Source: Nilaparvata lugens
Lineage: Eukaryota; Arthropoda; Insecta; Hemiptera; Delphacidae
Reading direction: 5' to 3'
Assembly (NCBI RefSeq): GCF_014356525.2
Contig: NC_052505.1
Coordinates: 4,696,984 to 4,760,983 of the forward strand
DNA length: 64,000 nt
Shown here: positions 1-13,300 of the stretch, one piece after another
Layout of the letters: each line of letters begins with the position of its first letter
How positions within the stretch are numbered: the first letter of the stretch is position 1
The notes under the pieces: model-generated
Seen by the model: the letters and a program-made list of their open reading frames with translations, nothing else
Database searches by the model: none
What the model was told of the DNA's origin: nothing
Program-made: the position numbers and the translations under genes

Positions 1-1013
1 AGAAATCTGCCCCAAGTCTTTCAAAGAAGTGTCTTGTTCCTTTACATAATAATATTGTAATATTACTGAAATAGTTTTAGCGATATTTGAACAACCAAGA
101 AGAGGGTTGTAATGAATAAATACATTTTTGAAAATATTTGTTATTCAAACATCTGATCTCTTTTTTACTAGTTTTATATTGACGTTGCTGTGATTTGAAA
201 ATGTTATGACAGTTTTGTCAAAATGTACAGTCATGTGAGTGTTTATACAGTTATGTTTCATTAAGGGTGGCTTTTCAGATCTCTCTCTTTTATTAATTTT
301 TCTTGAAGATTTTTTGTGTATTTCTTGTACTGGTGATTGACATTGTACACCCATCACATGATCCCATTCATCAATATTTAAAATGGTTTATTTAGATGTA
401 AAAAATTGTCTTTCATTACATCATAAAAGTTTAATATACTCTACAACGGAAAACTATTTGCTGAACTAATTAGAACATGTATTGAGGCATGATAAACTAG
501 GTAAATTGTTGGCCCTTATATGCGATTTCCCAACAATGTTTGTCTAATCACCCATAAACATTAATTTATTTATTCATTCCTCAATTAAAACAAAGGAAAG
601 TCATATCTAAACAAGATTTTACGCTCCATTAGGTGTTAGACAAACTAAATTATTCTCAACTATAAAAACTCACTATCACCCTTTTATTATATTTTATATC
701 AAACCAATAAATTTATATAATTAAACATTCAAGTAACCTTATATTAAAATATTTAATCATCAAATATTCTTGATATTACACTTTATAGGTGTCTAGGAAA
801 ACTAGAACTCACCTTATTGTGTCCCCTATTATATTTATTGCAAACGTATTTATTTTATTTATAACCTTATTGTTGTAATCCCCTTATTATTTTTCCTTTT
901 CAAAGGATAGATATTCTCCTGATACATCTTTGCCAGATGTCTCATAATAAAACTTGAAAATGTCACTTGTGTTTATCTACAAAGTTTTATGAGAATCTGT
1001 TGGTAAGGTGTAG

Positions 1014-1304
1014 CTAGTATGTTACACCATAGACAAATAATAATAGAATGGTATCTTGCATTTTTAACGATATCTTTTCTCTATGGTTACCCCAACTCTG
1101 CTCATGATTGTTGTATCTTATCCCCATCTCTGGGATGTATCCTATTGAATATATGAATGAAATATTTTCAGTAGCCAAGCTCTGCTCAGAAATTGTTATT
1201 TCCAATTCATTAGAATTTATTGCTTCTTTGAGAGAAAAAACTCCACCAATTTGTCGTTTTTCTTTATATATTGGATAAATATTATTTTGAGTGTTATATC
1301 TCAA
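1014..1304 (-). other. Open frame of natural composition, unassigned
   Basis: A frame of about 96 codons without an ATG start ends at 1014. Its translation is not low-complexity (for example GGVFSLKEAINSNELEITIS and MGIRYNNHEQSWGNHREK), so it may be an exon or an old coding remnant on the minus strand. I do not recognise it and could not connect it by splice phase to anything else. A possible donor AGTTGGG/GTAACC lies inside it. Confidence 0.15.
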
Positions 1305-1439
1305 TTTAGTTCAATTAAAATTCAAAATCTGCCAATTTATACATATAGGTGAGATGAAGAGAAAAAGCTCAACTGAAACGGTCTTTTATCGTGTTCAACA
1401 AATGTTTTGCGATCAAGTTGTTAATTACCAAGATATTTC

Positions 1440-1600
1440 TCACCACTCTCCTATTATTGAACTAGCCGCCAGGCTCGCTTCGCTCGCCATATCCGTCTAG
1501 CCAGGGGGATCCGCCACCTGGACCCCCGTAAGAAATTAGTTCAGCGGGCTTGCTTCGCTCGCCATATCAGGCGATATAATATTCCCAGTAATAGCTCTGA
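1440..1600. repeat. Dispersed repeat with TCGCTTCGCTCGCC motifs
   Basis: Two nearby copies of a CTTCGCTCGCCATATC motif surround a small hairpin built on GGGGGATCCGCCACCTGG and its complement. The sequence is far richer in GC than its flanks. It has the look of the end of a dispersed element; no termini or target duplication could be fixed. Confidence 0.4.
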
Positions 1601-1904
1601 TTGAAGTAGCAGTGCCCCCAATCAATTTTTCCGCGATAAATGCATTTCAATCTTCATCTTGGTGCCAACCTAACAAAGTCAACTCAAACTTAATGCCAAC
1701 CTGACAAAATTATTAATTTAGTTACCAGTTAACAACTGTTTCGAAGAGGTACTCTCTCTAGATTATAGTTCTATATTAACATATGGTATGGACATTTTTC
1801 AATTATAATTAAGAGATTGGAATAAGAAGAATATACATGATAAAAGACGAAATTTAAACCCTTAAAAACCACCGTTAGAGTTAAAATATTGCCAAAAGAT
1901 TTCT

Positions 1905-2400
1905 TAGTGCGCCTCTAAAGGGCCAACTGAACATACCTACCAAATTTGAACGTTTTTGGTCCGGTAGACTTTTAGTTCTGCGAGTGAGCGAGTGAGTCAA
2001 TGAGTGAGTGCCATTTCGCTTTTATATATATAGATAGATAGAAGATAAATATCGATGCGCCGAGCTTCGCTCGTTATTTTTATTTATTGATAAACAGAAC
2101 ACAATTCTCTAAAATGATCGTGTTTATATTTCACAGCTGGCTATACGTCATCTTATGAATTTCGGGGAAGCGATATTTTGATTTTTCACATACTCACTTC
2201 CTCACCCACTTTTTTCTATCCACAGCTGTTTCAGCCAAGGATGAATATCATCCTTTTAATGTCGTTCAGCGAGTTTTCCCAAGGATGAGAGAGACCTAGT
2301 GCAATCGAATCTTCATATCATAAACCTACTATGTTCCAAATTTCGTGAAAATCGTTAGAGCCGTTTTCGAGATCCGTTAAACATAAATAACCAGATATAT
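1905..2400 (+). repeat. Dispersed repeat, two joined modules (GAGTGAGCGAGTGAGT tail; AGAGCCGTTTTCGAGATCC module)
   Basis: The first module ends in GCGAGTGAGCGAGTGAGTCA followed by TATATATATAGATAGATAG, a microsatellite-ended tail. The second (about 2046-2400) includes CCTTTTAATGTCGTTCAGCG and CGTTAGAGCCGTTTTCGAGA. The second module recurs at 38260-38573 in the same order with substitutions, which establishes it as a family. Confidence 0.6.
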
Positions 2401-2599
2401 AAATACAGAAATTTCTCGCTTAATGTAATAGGATTATCATGACAAGGCAATTTTCGAAGAGGTTTAGGAATAGAATGAAATCCAAGTTTCGACTTCAACC
2501 TTATATTGGATTGCTTGAAAAGAATAATTGAGTTTGAAAATCCATCAATACCAGAATAATATCCAAACAAACAATTTAAAAACCAGGAATGAAAAGTTT

Positions 2600-4088
2600 T
2601 CATAGTTTCTTATAGCTTCTGGCTATTTTCCCATGTTTCAGAAGGATGACCTCTTATATTATCATCACATAGTTCTTGATAAAAGTTGATCATCATCAAC
2701 TAGATATGGCTAGAAAGAAAAACTAGAAAGTTTCTTCTCAAAGACCACATTAATCATCATGCGACTTTTTCCAATAGAACAACTTTAAATCCATCAACTC
2801 CAAGTCACATTTAATAATTCTGAACCCAATCCACTCAAAAATACCAAAGTCGCAAACCGTGGAAAAATAAATGGCTACTGAAACAATAATTTTCTCTTGG
2901 TCTTGACAAAAATTATAAATACTCTGCAGTAAGAATTGATAGAGATGATAATAATTCATTTTTTATTCAACTTGAAACTTAGCAGAAAGAAGCCATTTTT
3001 CAGGCGCTGTAAAATATATAATAATCTAGTTTTAGGCTCAATTCTCAAATCGAGTTGTTTCATCCTGTTTGTAAATTTTGTGTGGAAATAACTTACAGCA
3101 TTTTCTAATCCAAACGTTCTATTACGCCAGCAAGCGAACCTCCTAAACTTCTCACTTTATGTTATGTCAATCACCAGTTCTGATATCACTTACTAAATTC
3201 TGAATTCCATTTTGTTATTGTGAAGCTTTTCAACTAATTGAAAATGCGACCAAGTCTTTACTAATATGAATGAAAGACCACCACCTCTTACTTTTCGATT
3301 ATATTTTGTTAAAATTTCAAAAAATCTCAATTATAATAAACCATTAGTCTTTCAACAGTAAAATAAAACGGTTTGTAATTAAGATAGATTATATGTATAT
3401 TAAGATAAGAAAATCCAAAGCACTATTCATGGTGTATAATTGTTGTGACTGAAATTGCATTTTATCCTGAAGAAATGAAATATGGTAAAGCTGTATTGTT
3501 TCCTGTGCTATTTTTGGTGTAGGAATTCATAAGAATTATTTATTCCTAATAATTGTTTAATTAACACTCAATCGGATTTATTATGGATAACTGAATAAAT
3601 ATTAGAAATCAAATCAAAAGTCATTGATAGTTCATTAATTTGAAATGTTTGAAGCTCAAGGTTAGAAACTTTACTAGTACTTTATTTTGTGCCTCTCAAT
3701 TTTGTATTTTAATATCTCAAAAAACCATTAGTAACGATCATACATTTGTAGATTATTCATTTGTATCATACTGAAATATCAATTAATTTTTGTAAACCTT
3801 GATTGTTCTGGTTTATGAAGGCAGTAAGTTGGGAAGTAATATTGGTATCGTGGTCGCACTGATAAGCTATCAATAAGTTAAGCTACATGCGCCTGGTATT
3901 CCCGTTGTAAGGGTGACCACTTCAAGAGCCAATAATCTCTCTAAATACTTTGAATGGTAAGAGTTGTGCTATTTCTCCATAATTGAAATAATAAGACTTT
4001 GATGTTGTAAATATCGATTTAAAATGGTTCTGTAATTTAAATTAATTTTGAACAGATAGAGTGATTTTGGCAAGACAACATCTACGTC
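2600..4088. other. AT-rich stretch without recognised features
   Basis: Short frames here are interrupted and of skewed composition. I see no splice-supported exon, no terminal inverted repeat and no tandem repeat. Confidence 0.4.
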
Positions 4089-4092
4089 TTAA

Positions 4093-4263
4093 GCTGGGTT
4101 TACACCAAAGTTATTATCAAAATGTTAATAACTTAATCCTTATAGATTCTATTAGATTGAACGGAACTTGACAAACACTTATGTTAATCATGTGTATGAT
4201 AAGATATGTTCAATCTAATAGAATCTATAAAGATTAAGTTATTAACTTTGGTGTAAATGCAGC
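4093..4263. mobile_element. MITE, GCTGGGTTTACACC family, copy 1 (171 bp)
   Basis: The termini are inverted repeats (GCTGGGTTTACACCAAAGTT at the left and its near complement at the right), with further inverted matches inside (TAGATTCTATTAGATTGAA). TTAA flanks both ends, consistent with a TTAA target duplication. It has no coding capacity. Related copies are at 6537-6692 and 48700-48858. Confidence 0.8.
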
Positions 4264-5135
4264 TTAATTCTTTCAATCCTCAAAATACCATCCATGAGTA
4301 GAAAATCGCTTTTTGGTGGTTTGGAGCCTACCTAAAGCTGTATGCTCACTCAACATTTATTGAGTAGACCTGATTTTATTTTTTATTGATGATCTCTCAT
4401 CACCATCCATCTTATTACCCACGCACAAGTCTAAAGCTCATGTGGGCATCACCCTCAGCAAAGAAAACGTCTCGAGGAAATGTCACCCTCATTTGAATTG
4501 TTATTTTACTTCTGTTATGTTACTCTATTTAGATCAAGTAGTTGTAGTCCAGTGTTATTATTAGTTCAATGTTTTTTTTTTAGCTTTAATAAGTTTGATT
4601 TCACTGACTTAAAGCTCTTTTTTGTATCATTTTTAAGCAATTATATCCTTTAAATAAGCCATAGAAGTTAGTTTTTATACTTGTATGTTGTATCTTTTGT
4701 AAGACTAGTATTTGATTGAGTTTATTCGACGTTACCACCTTCCAGTTGCCAATGATCGGTGTGGTATATCATCGAAAATATGGAGACCATCACAGTTATT
4801 TCATAACTATTCCTGGATACTTTTAATTCATTAATAATTACAATGTTGACATTTCCCATAATTTTGTGTCTATGCATGAGAGGGGATATAAATTTTGATT
4901 GTAACTTACCCTCAAAAGCAACGAAAACGTTGGATAAATCTGGGAACTTCCCTAAATGTTTGTCTGGCAATATAGTTTATGGATTTTACTTGTCTTGAAA
5001 CCCTAGATTAAAATAATTTTTTGTAGTAACGTACGAACAAATATTTCAAGATGTTTTCATGAATTTGAATTCTTCAATGTTGCTTTCCATCGCGCTTACT
5101 ATTAAATCAAACGACTAGATTAAAAATAGAACGAC
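4264..5135. other. AT-rich stretch with a possible LINE 3' remnant
   Basis: At 4415-4460 the sequence CCCACGCACAAGTCTAAAGC with CTCATGTGGGCATCACCCTC resembles 60075-60120, suggesting a shared retrotransposon 3' region. Nothing else is recognised in this stretch. Confidence 0.3.
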
Positions 5136-5980
5136 TATAGTAAGGTCCACGTTATAATGGCAGTGAAGAAAGATAGGAGAAAAACGTTGCCAAGTCTCTC
5201 CATTTTGCCACTGACTGTACACAGCTGTTACTCAATTCATCCCATTAAATTTAATCTAATAATAATTATCATTTCTTTGATAAAATAATTAATTTATTGT
5301 CAAATTAATCAATGGAATATATTTCTTCATAATTTGATTCAAAAATTTGCTTTCATAACTGAGATCAGATTTTTATTTTTATACAAACCTGAAATGGCGG
5401 TTAATTAAAAATCTGTGATATAACAATATGAATTTCAAAAAAAAAACAGAAATTAAGTTATTTGATAGATATTCTACTCCAATTTCTTTTAAAAATAGTA
5501 GAAAAATAGGAATCCTATTCAAAAATAAGTAATTTCAATGGATTAATTCTGAAATAACTTTTCAATATTATTTATACCGGTACGAGTAGGTCTAACCTAT
5601 ACGGGTAGGCTAACTGAAGCATGGATCAAGTCTAGGATGGTGAGTTATCAATTTTTAAAATGTCATTTCAGGTATTTTAATTTGTGTTTCTCATAGGGTA
5701 ATGTTTAAAAATTATTTCATTGTTTCAAAAATACATTTTAAATCAATTATACGACTTGTGTACTCAAGTATTTTGATAGAATGAAGAAAAAAATGGCGGC
5801 TGAGAATTGTTTGGTCAGTTTTGTACAGTCACTGTCAAAAGTGAATATAAAATATTCTGGCAAATAGACAACATTGCAAAGCGAGAGAGAGATAGTGCTA
5901 TCTGTTTTGTTGTATGATAGAAAAGGACAGCAACAGTATTGTCAATCGTACACTGCCATTATAATGTGGACCTCACTATA
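5136..5980. mobile_element. TATAGTGAGG MITE family, copy 1 (845 bp, longest intact form)
   Basis: The left end TATAGTAAGGTCCACGTTAT continues to AATGGCAGTG; the right end is its inverted complement. Internal sequence includes AGCGAGAGAGAGATAGTGCT, which recurs in the other copies. This copy is more than twice the usual 360-390 bp length and may hold extra internal sequence (about 5400-5800). No transposase frame remains. Confidence 0.8.
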
Positions 5981-6536
5981 GAAGTCAAATTTGAATAAAA
6001 TTCTATTACACGCGCGTATTATGTTCTCTATCAATGGGATATGATGTCATGAAAAAAATATTTCAAATTTCTCGCCTGATATCAAACTCTATCATTTATT
6101 ATTCAAACTATTGTTTATTATCAAAAACGTCTATTAACAATAATTGTTAATCTCAATAAAAATGTATAATTAAATTTTGATCACCGAACTCAGCTCTTAC
6201 AGAGAGAGTGTACTGATTAGTTTTGTGTGAACTGTTTTTATTTGCTCAAAGCACTGCGTAAAAATTATTTGAAGACTGATGAATTTTTGCTGCCATTTTC
6301 GTTGTAATATTCTTCGAACATCAATTCAACTGCCATTAATTCCAATCCAAAAATTAATCCATATTTTCCCTGCTTCAGAAATTTTTGTTAAAATGGATTA
6401 ACGGAGAGAAAACCTTGATTGGAATTATCATATTATTTTAAATTCATGATGTTCAATGTAATTTTATTTAAAATATTAAATTTATGTATTCATCTCTTTA
6501 CAATATCTATACAGTATCATGCTAAAGCTGCGTTTA

Positions 6537-6692
6537 CACCAAATTATTAACAAAATGTTATAGATTCTATTAGATTGAATATAACTAATTATACCCATGA
6601 TGGAGATGTGTGTTTGACAAGTTCCGTTCAATCTAGTAGAATTTATAAGGATTAAGTTATTAACATTTTGATAACTTTGGTGTAAACCCAGC
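6537..6692. mobile_element. MITE, GCTGGGTTTACACC family, copy 2 (156 bp)
   Basis: It begins GCTGCGTTTACACCAAATTA and ends with the inverted form TTTGGTGTAAACCCAGC. Flanks are TAAA on the left and TTAA on the right, one base off a perfect duplication. It is internally similar to copy 1 but has a short deletion in the left arm. Confidence 0.75.
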
Positions 6693-6699
6693 TTAATAT

Positions 6700-8500
6700 T
6701 TCATTTTTAGCTATTCAATAATTGTATGTTTATTCAATAACCAATGTTTCAACAACTGTTATGACATTAGGAGTTCTCAATAAGGCAATTGAATTGTTTT
6801 TGTTCATTGAATAATATCACTTTTGTGAGAAAGGAATAGATAGATTAATTAAAAGTTTGGTAAAAATTATGCTCATTTACTGATTGTGTTGGATACTTTA
6901 TGTGATATTGATATTGATCTTTTCAACAGGCTTTGCAAGCCATATAAATAATATAAATCTGATTACGACTATAAATCTCAATGATGATGGCATTATATTT
7001 TGGTTTGTATATTTCTGGACTCGGAATTTGATTCAAAGTGAATCAACATAACATCCCTTTTAAACATTGGCTTACTACTATCAAAATTCGGAAAGGGACC
7101 AGTTTTCATTCATTTATTCATAGACAATAGATAGAATGCAGGTAAAAACAACAGGCATTAGCCCAAAACTGCTTTAAACCTTAATTTGGAATACACAGTC
7201 TAGAGGTTATGTAAATGATAACTTAATTCACACACGATTTTGAGTCCAAAAAATGTATGTACTACAATAATTTTGAATTTAACAGATTAATTAATTTAAA
7301 AATACAAATCCAAACAAAAATCTTCCTTCACAATCACAAAAAATTTTACTTAAATCCACAAAAATTATACTCATGTTAAAATTCTAAACGACAAAACATC
7401 TGATGATCTGGTTTTGGGCTAGGCCTGTTGGTCGTTTTCTAATCATGTATTTGATTTGTGCATTGGTTAATGTAAATGAATTATATTATAGCCGAAGCAT
7501 ATCGTGTCTAAATAATTTTTAAAAAGGGTGCTCAGATTTATATATTGAAAATTAGTCCTAAAGAAAAAATACAATTTTACAAACCATTTATTATTGGTGC
7601 CTCTCCAATTTGTTCAAACCTGCATTATAATGTAATAAGCATGTTCTATTGTCATAAATTCAACCTAAATTCAATTTTTTTCGAAAAGAAAATGTTCTAA
7701 AATAATATTTCTTTGTAGTTATAATATTATTATTTACAAAGCCAGCAAACTTAGTGCCGTTTGCACACTGAAAGCTCAAACTTATTGAATCAGTTGTGGT
7801 TTTATCTCAAAATGAATCACATTATAGCAAATGAAACTTAGAACTGATTAATCCTATTTAAAAGATTGGGCTTCTTTTAAACTTTCACTATATGAACAAC
7901 CCTGAGTAATTATTTTTCTATTACTGTATGAATACTTTTCTATTACTGTACTTGTTTTTATCATGTTGAAAATCAACTTCAAGGATTCAAGCTATTGATA
8001 GGTAGCCTAATTTTAATCAGACATTCATTGAATAATCAAATCAAATGTTTTTATTGGCCTTCAGAAATACATGTATCGACAAAGTGATGAAAAAGGAGCA
8101 TAGTTATAATCTCATGAGAATAATATTGAAATTATTTCCATATTAATAATAGTAGATTCTGGGGAGGGGTGTGTAACTCATTTGTTATATCTAATGTTTC
8201 TTAGATTATGAATATGTCCCATCATGAGTTTTTCTACATAAATATGTTGAATTGGAACCGTTTTGGGTGTAAGCGTATGGTACTTTACTGTAAGTTGTGT
8301 AATTCGGAATGTTTAAATAAATAAATTCGACATAGATATTTCTGTATTTGAACTATCAAATCAAATAAGTTTTATTCTGCCAAAAAAATATTACAAATCA
8401 AATTACATACCGTACAAAAAAATCCAGAACAGAAAAAATACAAATTCTCATGAATTAATAAGAATAATGGATTAAATAAATTACATTACCCTGATTAAAC
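6700..8500. other. AT-rich stretch with weak repeat-like tails only
   Basis: A short hairpin-like motif ACAGGCATTAGCCCAAAACTG at about 7150 resembles 46869 and more weakly 9442, suggesting a dispersed 3' tail family. TCAAATCAAAT tracts near 8035 and 8355 resemble retrotransposon tails. No gene is supported. Confidence 0.35.
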
Positions 8501-8510
8501 TATCAATAAT

Positions 8511-8760
8511 TTGCCATATTTGAAAGTTCGTCAAAAGCTCACAATCAGGTTTATCAACTTAATTTTCAACTATCAAGTAGTTAAATTTTTTAAATATTGT
8601 GTATTGTCAAATATTATTCGTCAACAGCTCACAACCAGGTTTATCAACTTAATTTTCAACTATCAAGTAGTTAAATTGTTTAAATATTGTGTATTGTCAA
8701 ATATTATTCGTCAACAGCTCACAACCAGGTTTATCAACTTGATTTTCAACTATCAAAGAA
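8511..8760. repeat. Tandem repeat, 90-bp unit, about 2.7 copies
   Basis: The unit contains CAGGTTTATCAACTTAATTT and ATATTATTCGTCAACAGCTC, repeated at a 90-base step with a few substitutions. Because 90 is a multiple of three the plus strand stays open through all copies, but the residues are AT-driven (Ile, Asn, Phe, Tyr) and no coding role is claimed. Confidence 0.85.
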
Positions 8761-8765
8761 TATGA

Positions 8766-9684
8766 AGTGGGTAAATTGTTTAAATATTGATGGAAATTAA
8801 TTTAAAAAACTCTTAATTGATATTAATCAACTGTATCATGCACTGGTAGGATGAAGCTACACTATAATGTGTATCAGTCAAATCTTTGATCTCTTGGTAA
8901 CTAGATTATGTTTGTTAAAAGTTAAAATGTATCCAAACTATAGAATTTGAGATGATATTTTAATTAAAACAATTAGAAATTATCAGATTTTGTGGTGAAC
9001 GGGGTATTGTACTGTGAGACCAACTTTTGATTTTCTTAGTGGTACTTTTAAACTAGTTTTAGCCTTTGTTGTATGTACCAAGAATAATCATTATTGGTTT
9101 TATTTGCATGTATTTTTTTAGATATTGAATAAACGTATTAGATAAGGAACAATGACTTTATTTCTTTAAAGTTTTATATTCCACTCCCTTACTGACTTTC
9201 AGGCGTTATATTTATGTATATTTGTTCAGTGGTAGAGTGGGCATTAATGTCCAAAATTCGTCACGTCATCAAATAAAAGTCATTCTATCTAGGCTACTTA
9301 TTATTTTCTTTACCTTCTAAAATAGGTGAGAAAAGTACCTATTGCTTTACAAAATCATAAAGTTACAGAAATTTAAAAATTTGATTTTATTTATTTATTT
9401 ATAAGGTTAGCAAAAAAATACAAGAATCGGAAAAGAAAAAACAGGCTATTGCCTAAAACTTCTTCAATTTCCTAATTTAGTTTTAAATTGTCCAAATATT
9501 ATAGGTTATGTTCATTCAAATTTCTACACCAAATCACAATCTAAAATATAAATTAGAATAATTTTAAATTTGGATGGATTAATAATAAAAGTTTCTTAAA
9601 AACATGAAACAAACTATAAATTCACAAAATTAAGAATAAAAACACTTAAATTTGAGCTCGAAAATATCACATTCAAATGTAAAC
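8766..9684. other. AT-rich stretch without supported features
   Basis: At about 9430-9470 an ACAGGCTATTGCCTAAAACT hairpin follows a TTTATTTATTTATA tract, a layout shared with other tail-like repeats in the window. Otherwise nothing is recognised. Confidence 0.3.
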
Positions 9685-9878
9685 ATTAAAAAATCAAATA
9701 ACCTTTTTTCAACTTTCTATATTTCACAACATGTTTTGACGTGTAATGTCATTTTCAATATCGTTAATATTGTTTCCACTCACTCACTTGAAAATGACAT
9801 AAGTCAAAATTCAAAATAATATCTTGTGAGAAATGAAACAAAGTTGAAGAAAAGGTGCTTTGATTTTTTAATTTTTAC
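9685..9878. mobile_element. Imperfect palindromic MITE-like element
   Basis: The left arm AAAAAATCAAATAACCTTTT and following CAACTTTCTATATTTCAC is matched in inverse order by the right arm (GAAATGAAACAAAGTTGAAG, then AAGGTGCTTTGATTTTTT). The centre holds ATGTCATTTTC and GAAAATGACAT. The ends are diverged and no target duplication is clear. Confidence 0.5.
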
Positions 9879-9952
9879 ATAAATAATACGAGTAGCCCAA
9901 TACAGGGTAAGTTATTGATATTCACTGAAACATAAAATCTTACCTGCACTCT

Positions 9953-10260
9953 CAAATCAGAGAAATCATACATCTTCAAATGCTTATAACTCAAGAATAG
10001 GAGTGAGTCTAGTCAATGTGATTAAATATTATTGTTTCTCTCGTCAAGTACTATCATTCCTGAGAGATTGAGCGATTTGAATTTTTTACCATTTTTACAA
10101 AAAATCAGAGAAATCACACATCTTCAAATGCTTATAACTCAAAAATAGGAGTGATTTTCTCTAATATGATGACATATTTTTGTTCCTCTTCTAAAGTACT
10201 ATCATTCCTGAGATTTTGAGCGATTTAAATTTTAGATCATTTTTGCAAAAATCCATGATG
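9953..10260. repeat. Two-copy tandem repeat, about 155-bp step
   Basis: Two units share AATCAGAGAAATCA, CATCTTCAAATGCTTATAAC and CTATCATTCCTGAG, differing by scattered substitutions. The block directly precedes the larger satellite, with which it shares its style (TTTTTGCAAAAATC, TGAGCGATTT) but not its unit. Confidence 0.75.
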
Positions 10261-10329
10261 TTTCATTTCATTCATGGATTTCATGAAAAATGAGAAATCT
10301 CCGAGATTCGGTTGATATTCGGGCTATGG

Positions 10330-13300
10330 ATAAGGGTTGACCTAACAAGTGTAGTAGTTAGCTGAGGGCTCTGAAATTGGGTCCGACATTTCCCAGGTCA
10401 AGCTTTATCTATGGTGCAAATCTCAGCCAAATCTGAGATACTTTTTGTTTCAGTCAGTTTCACGATGATTTTTATCAATTTTTTGTGAAAAATGGAAAAC
10501 GCTCAAACTTTGTGATCTTATGGTCTTAGATGCGAGAAAAACGAATCTGGAATCAGATTTGCAAAATTCCTTACCGTTCAGGAGATATGACAATTTGAAA
10601 ATTTTATGTTTGCAGCTTCATAACTCATCCTGTATAGTAGCTGGGGGTGTCAGATTTGGATCCAAATTTTCTCAGGTCAAGCTTTATCTATGGTGCAAAT
10701 TTTAGCCAAATCTGATCTGTTCAGTGTGTTTCACGATTGTGAGTCCATTATTACCATCATTTTTTGAGTAAAAGTCGCTCAAGCTTCGTGATCTCATGAT
10801 GCGAGAAACACGAATCTGGAATAAGATTTGCAAAATTCCTTACCATTCAGGAGATATGACCATTTGAAAATTTCATGTTTGCAGCTTCATAACTCATCCT
10901 GTATAGTAGCTGGGGGTGCCAAATTTGGATCCAAAATTTCTCAGGTCAAGCTTTATCTATGGTGCAAATTTCAGCCAAATCTGAGATACTTTTTGTTTTG
11001 ATGTGTTTCACGATGATTAGTCCATGGTTTTTATCAATTTTTTGTGAGAAATGAAATTCGCTCAGACTTCGTGATCTTATGGTCTTTGATGCGAGAAACA
11101 CGAATCTGGAATCTGATTTGCAAAATTCCTTACCATTCAGGAGATATGACCATTTGAAAATTTCATGTTTGCAGCTTCATAACTCACCCTGTTGTGATCT
11201 TATGGTCTTTGATGCGAGAAACACGAATCTGGAATCAGATTTGCAAAATTCCTTACCATTCAGGGGATATGACCATTTGAAAATTTTATGTTTGCAGCTT
11301 CATAACTCACTCTGTATAGTATCTGGGGGTGTCAGATTTGGATCCAAAATTTCTCAGGTCAAGCTTTATCTATGGTGCAAATTTTAGCAAAATCTGATCT
11401 GTTCAGTGTGTTTCACGATGATTAGTCCATGGTTTTTATCAATTTTTGTGAAAAATGAAAATCGCTCAAACTTTGTGATCTTATGGTCTTAGATGCGAGA
11501 AACACGAATCTGGAATCAGATTTGCTAAATTCCTTACCGTTCAGGAGATATGACCATTTGAAAATGTTATTTTTGCAGCTTCTTAACTCATTCTGTATAG
11601 TAGCTGGGGGTGCCAAATTTGGATCCAAAATTTCTCAGGTCAAGCTTCATCTATATTGCAAATTCCAGCTAAATCTGAGATACTTTTTGTTTCAGTGTGT
11701 TTCACGATGATTTTTATCAACTTTTTGTGAAAAATGGAAAACTCTCAAACTTTGTGATCTTATGGTCTTAGATGCGAAAAATACGAATCTGGAATCAGAT
11801 TTGCAAAATTCCTCACCGTTCAGGAGATATGACCTATTGAAAATTTTATGTTTGCAGCTTCATAACCCACTCTGTATAGTAGCTGGGGGTGTCAGATTTG
11901 GATCCAAAATTTCTCAGGTCAAGCTTTATCTATGGTGCAAATTTTAGCAAAATCTGATCTGTTCAGTGTGTTTCACGATTGTGAGTCCATGATTACCATC
12001 ATTTTTTTGAGTAAAAGTCGCTCAAGCTTCGTGATCTCATGATGCGAGAAACACGAATATGGAATCGGATTTGCAAAATTCCTTACCGTTCAGGAGATAT
12101 GACCTATTGAAAATTTCATGTTTGCAGCTTCATAACTCACTCTGTATAGTAGCTGGGGGTGTCAGATTTGGATCCAAATTTTCTCAGGTCAAGCTTTATC
12201 TATGGTGCAAATTTCAGCCAAATCTGAGATACTTTTTGTATCACTTTTTTAATCAGGGTGCCGAATTTGAATCCGACATCTCTCCGGTCAAGCTTCATCC
12301 ATGGTATGTGTTTTAAGCTAAGTTAAAACACAAGCTTATCTTGTTCACTCACTTTGTGAACAAGATAATATAAAATATCCAATCAGAAGAATGACTCAGA
12401 GGAATTTCTATTATTTTTTGTGAAAGATAAAAATCGCTCAAACTTTGTGATCTTATGGTCTTTGATTCGAGAAACACGAATCTGGAATCAGATTTGCAAA
12501 ATTCGTCACCGTTCAGGAGATATGTCAATTTGAAAATTTTATGTTTGCAGCTTCATCATTCATTCTGTATGGTAGCTGGTGGTGCCAAATTTGGATCCAA
12601 AATTTCACAGGTCAAGCTTCGTCTATGGTGTTAATTTCAGCCAAATCTGAGATACTTTTTGTTTCAGTGTGTTTCACGATGGTAAGTCCATGTTTTTTCA
12701 ATGTTTTGTGAAAAATAAAAATCGCTCAAACTTTGTGATCTTATGGTCTTAGATGCGAAAAATACGAATCTGGAATCAGATTTGCAAAATTCCTTACCGT
12801 TCAGGAGATATGACCATTTGAAAATTTCATGTTTGCAGCTTCATAACTCACTCTGTATAGTAGCTGGGGGTGCCACATTAGGTTCAGACATTTCTCAGGT
12901 CAAGCTTCAATTATGATGCAAATTCCAGCCAAATCTGAGATACTCTTTGGTTCAGTGTTTTTCACGATGGTTATTAGTCCATGCTTTTCATAGATTTTTT
13001 GTGGGAAATAAAAATCACTCAAACTTTGTGATCCTTTGGTCTTTGATGCGAGAAACACGAATCTGGAATCAGATTTGCAAAATTCCTTACCATTCAGGAG
13101 ATATGACCATCTGGAAATTTCATGTTTGCAGCTTCATAACTCACCCTGTTGTGATGTATTTTTATGGAAAAATAATAATCGCTCAAACTTCGTGATCTTA
13201 TGGTCTTCAATGCGAGAAACACGAATCTGGAATCAGATTTGAAAAATTCCTTACCGTTCAGGAGATATGACCATTTAAAAATGTCAAGTTTGCAAGCTTC

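Noticed and set aside
145..357. Minus-strand open frame of 70 codons with a basic, natural-looking sequence
   Set aside because: There is no acceptor in frame before most of it, no poly(A) signal after it and no recognisable motif. It could not be linked by phase to any other frame.
4722..4970. Minus-strand frame followed by a GTAAGT donor
   Set aside because: With the only plausible acceptor (TTTAATCTAG) all three frames contain a stop before the donor, so it cannot be an internal exon as drawn.
10520..13242. Repeated short frames in the satellite considered as a gene family
   Set aside because: Units break in different places, lack consistent starts and stops and have no splice sites. Satellite decay explains them; selection on codons would be needed to revive the idea.
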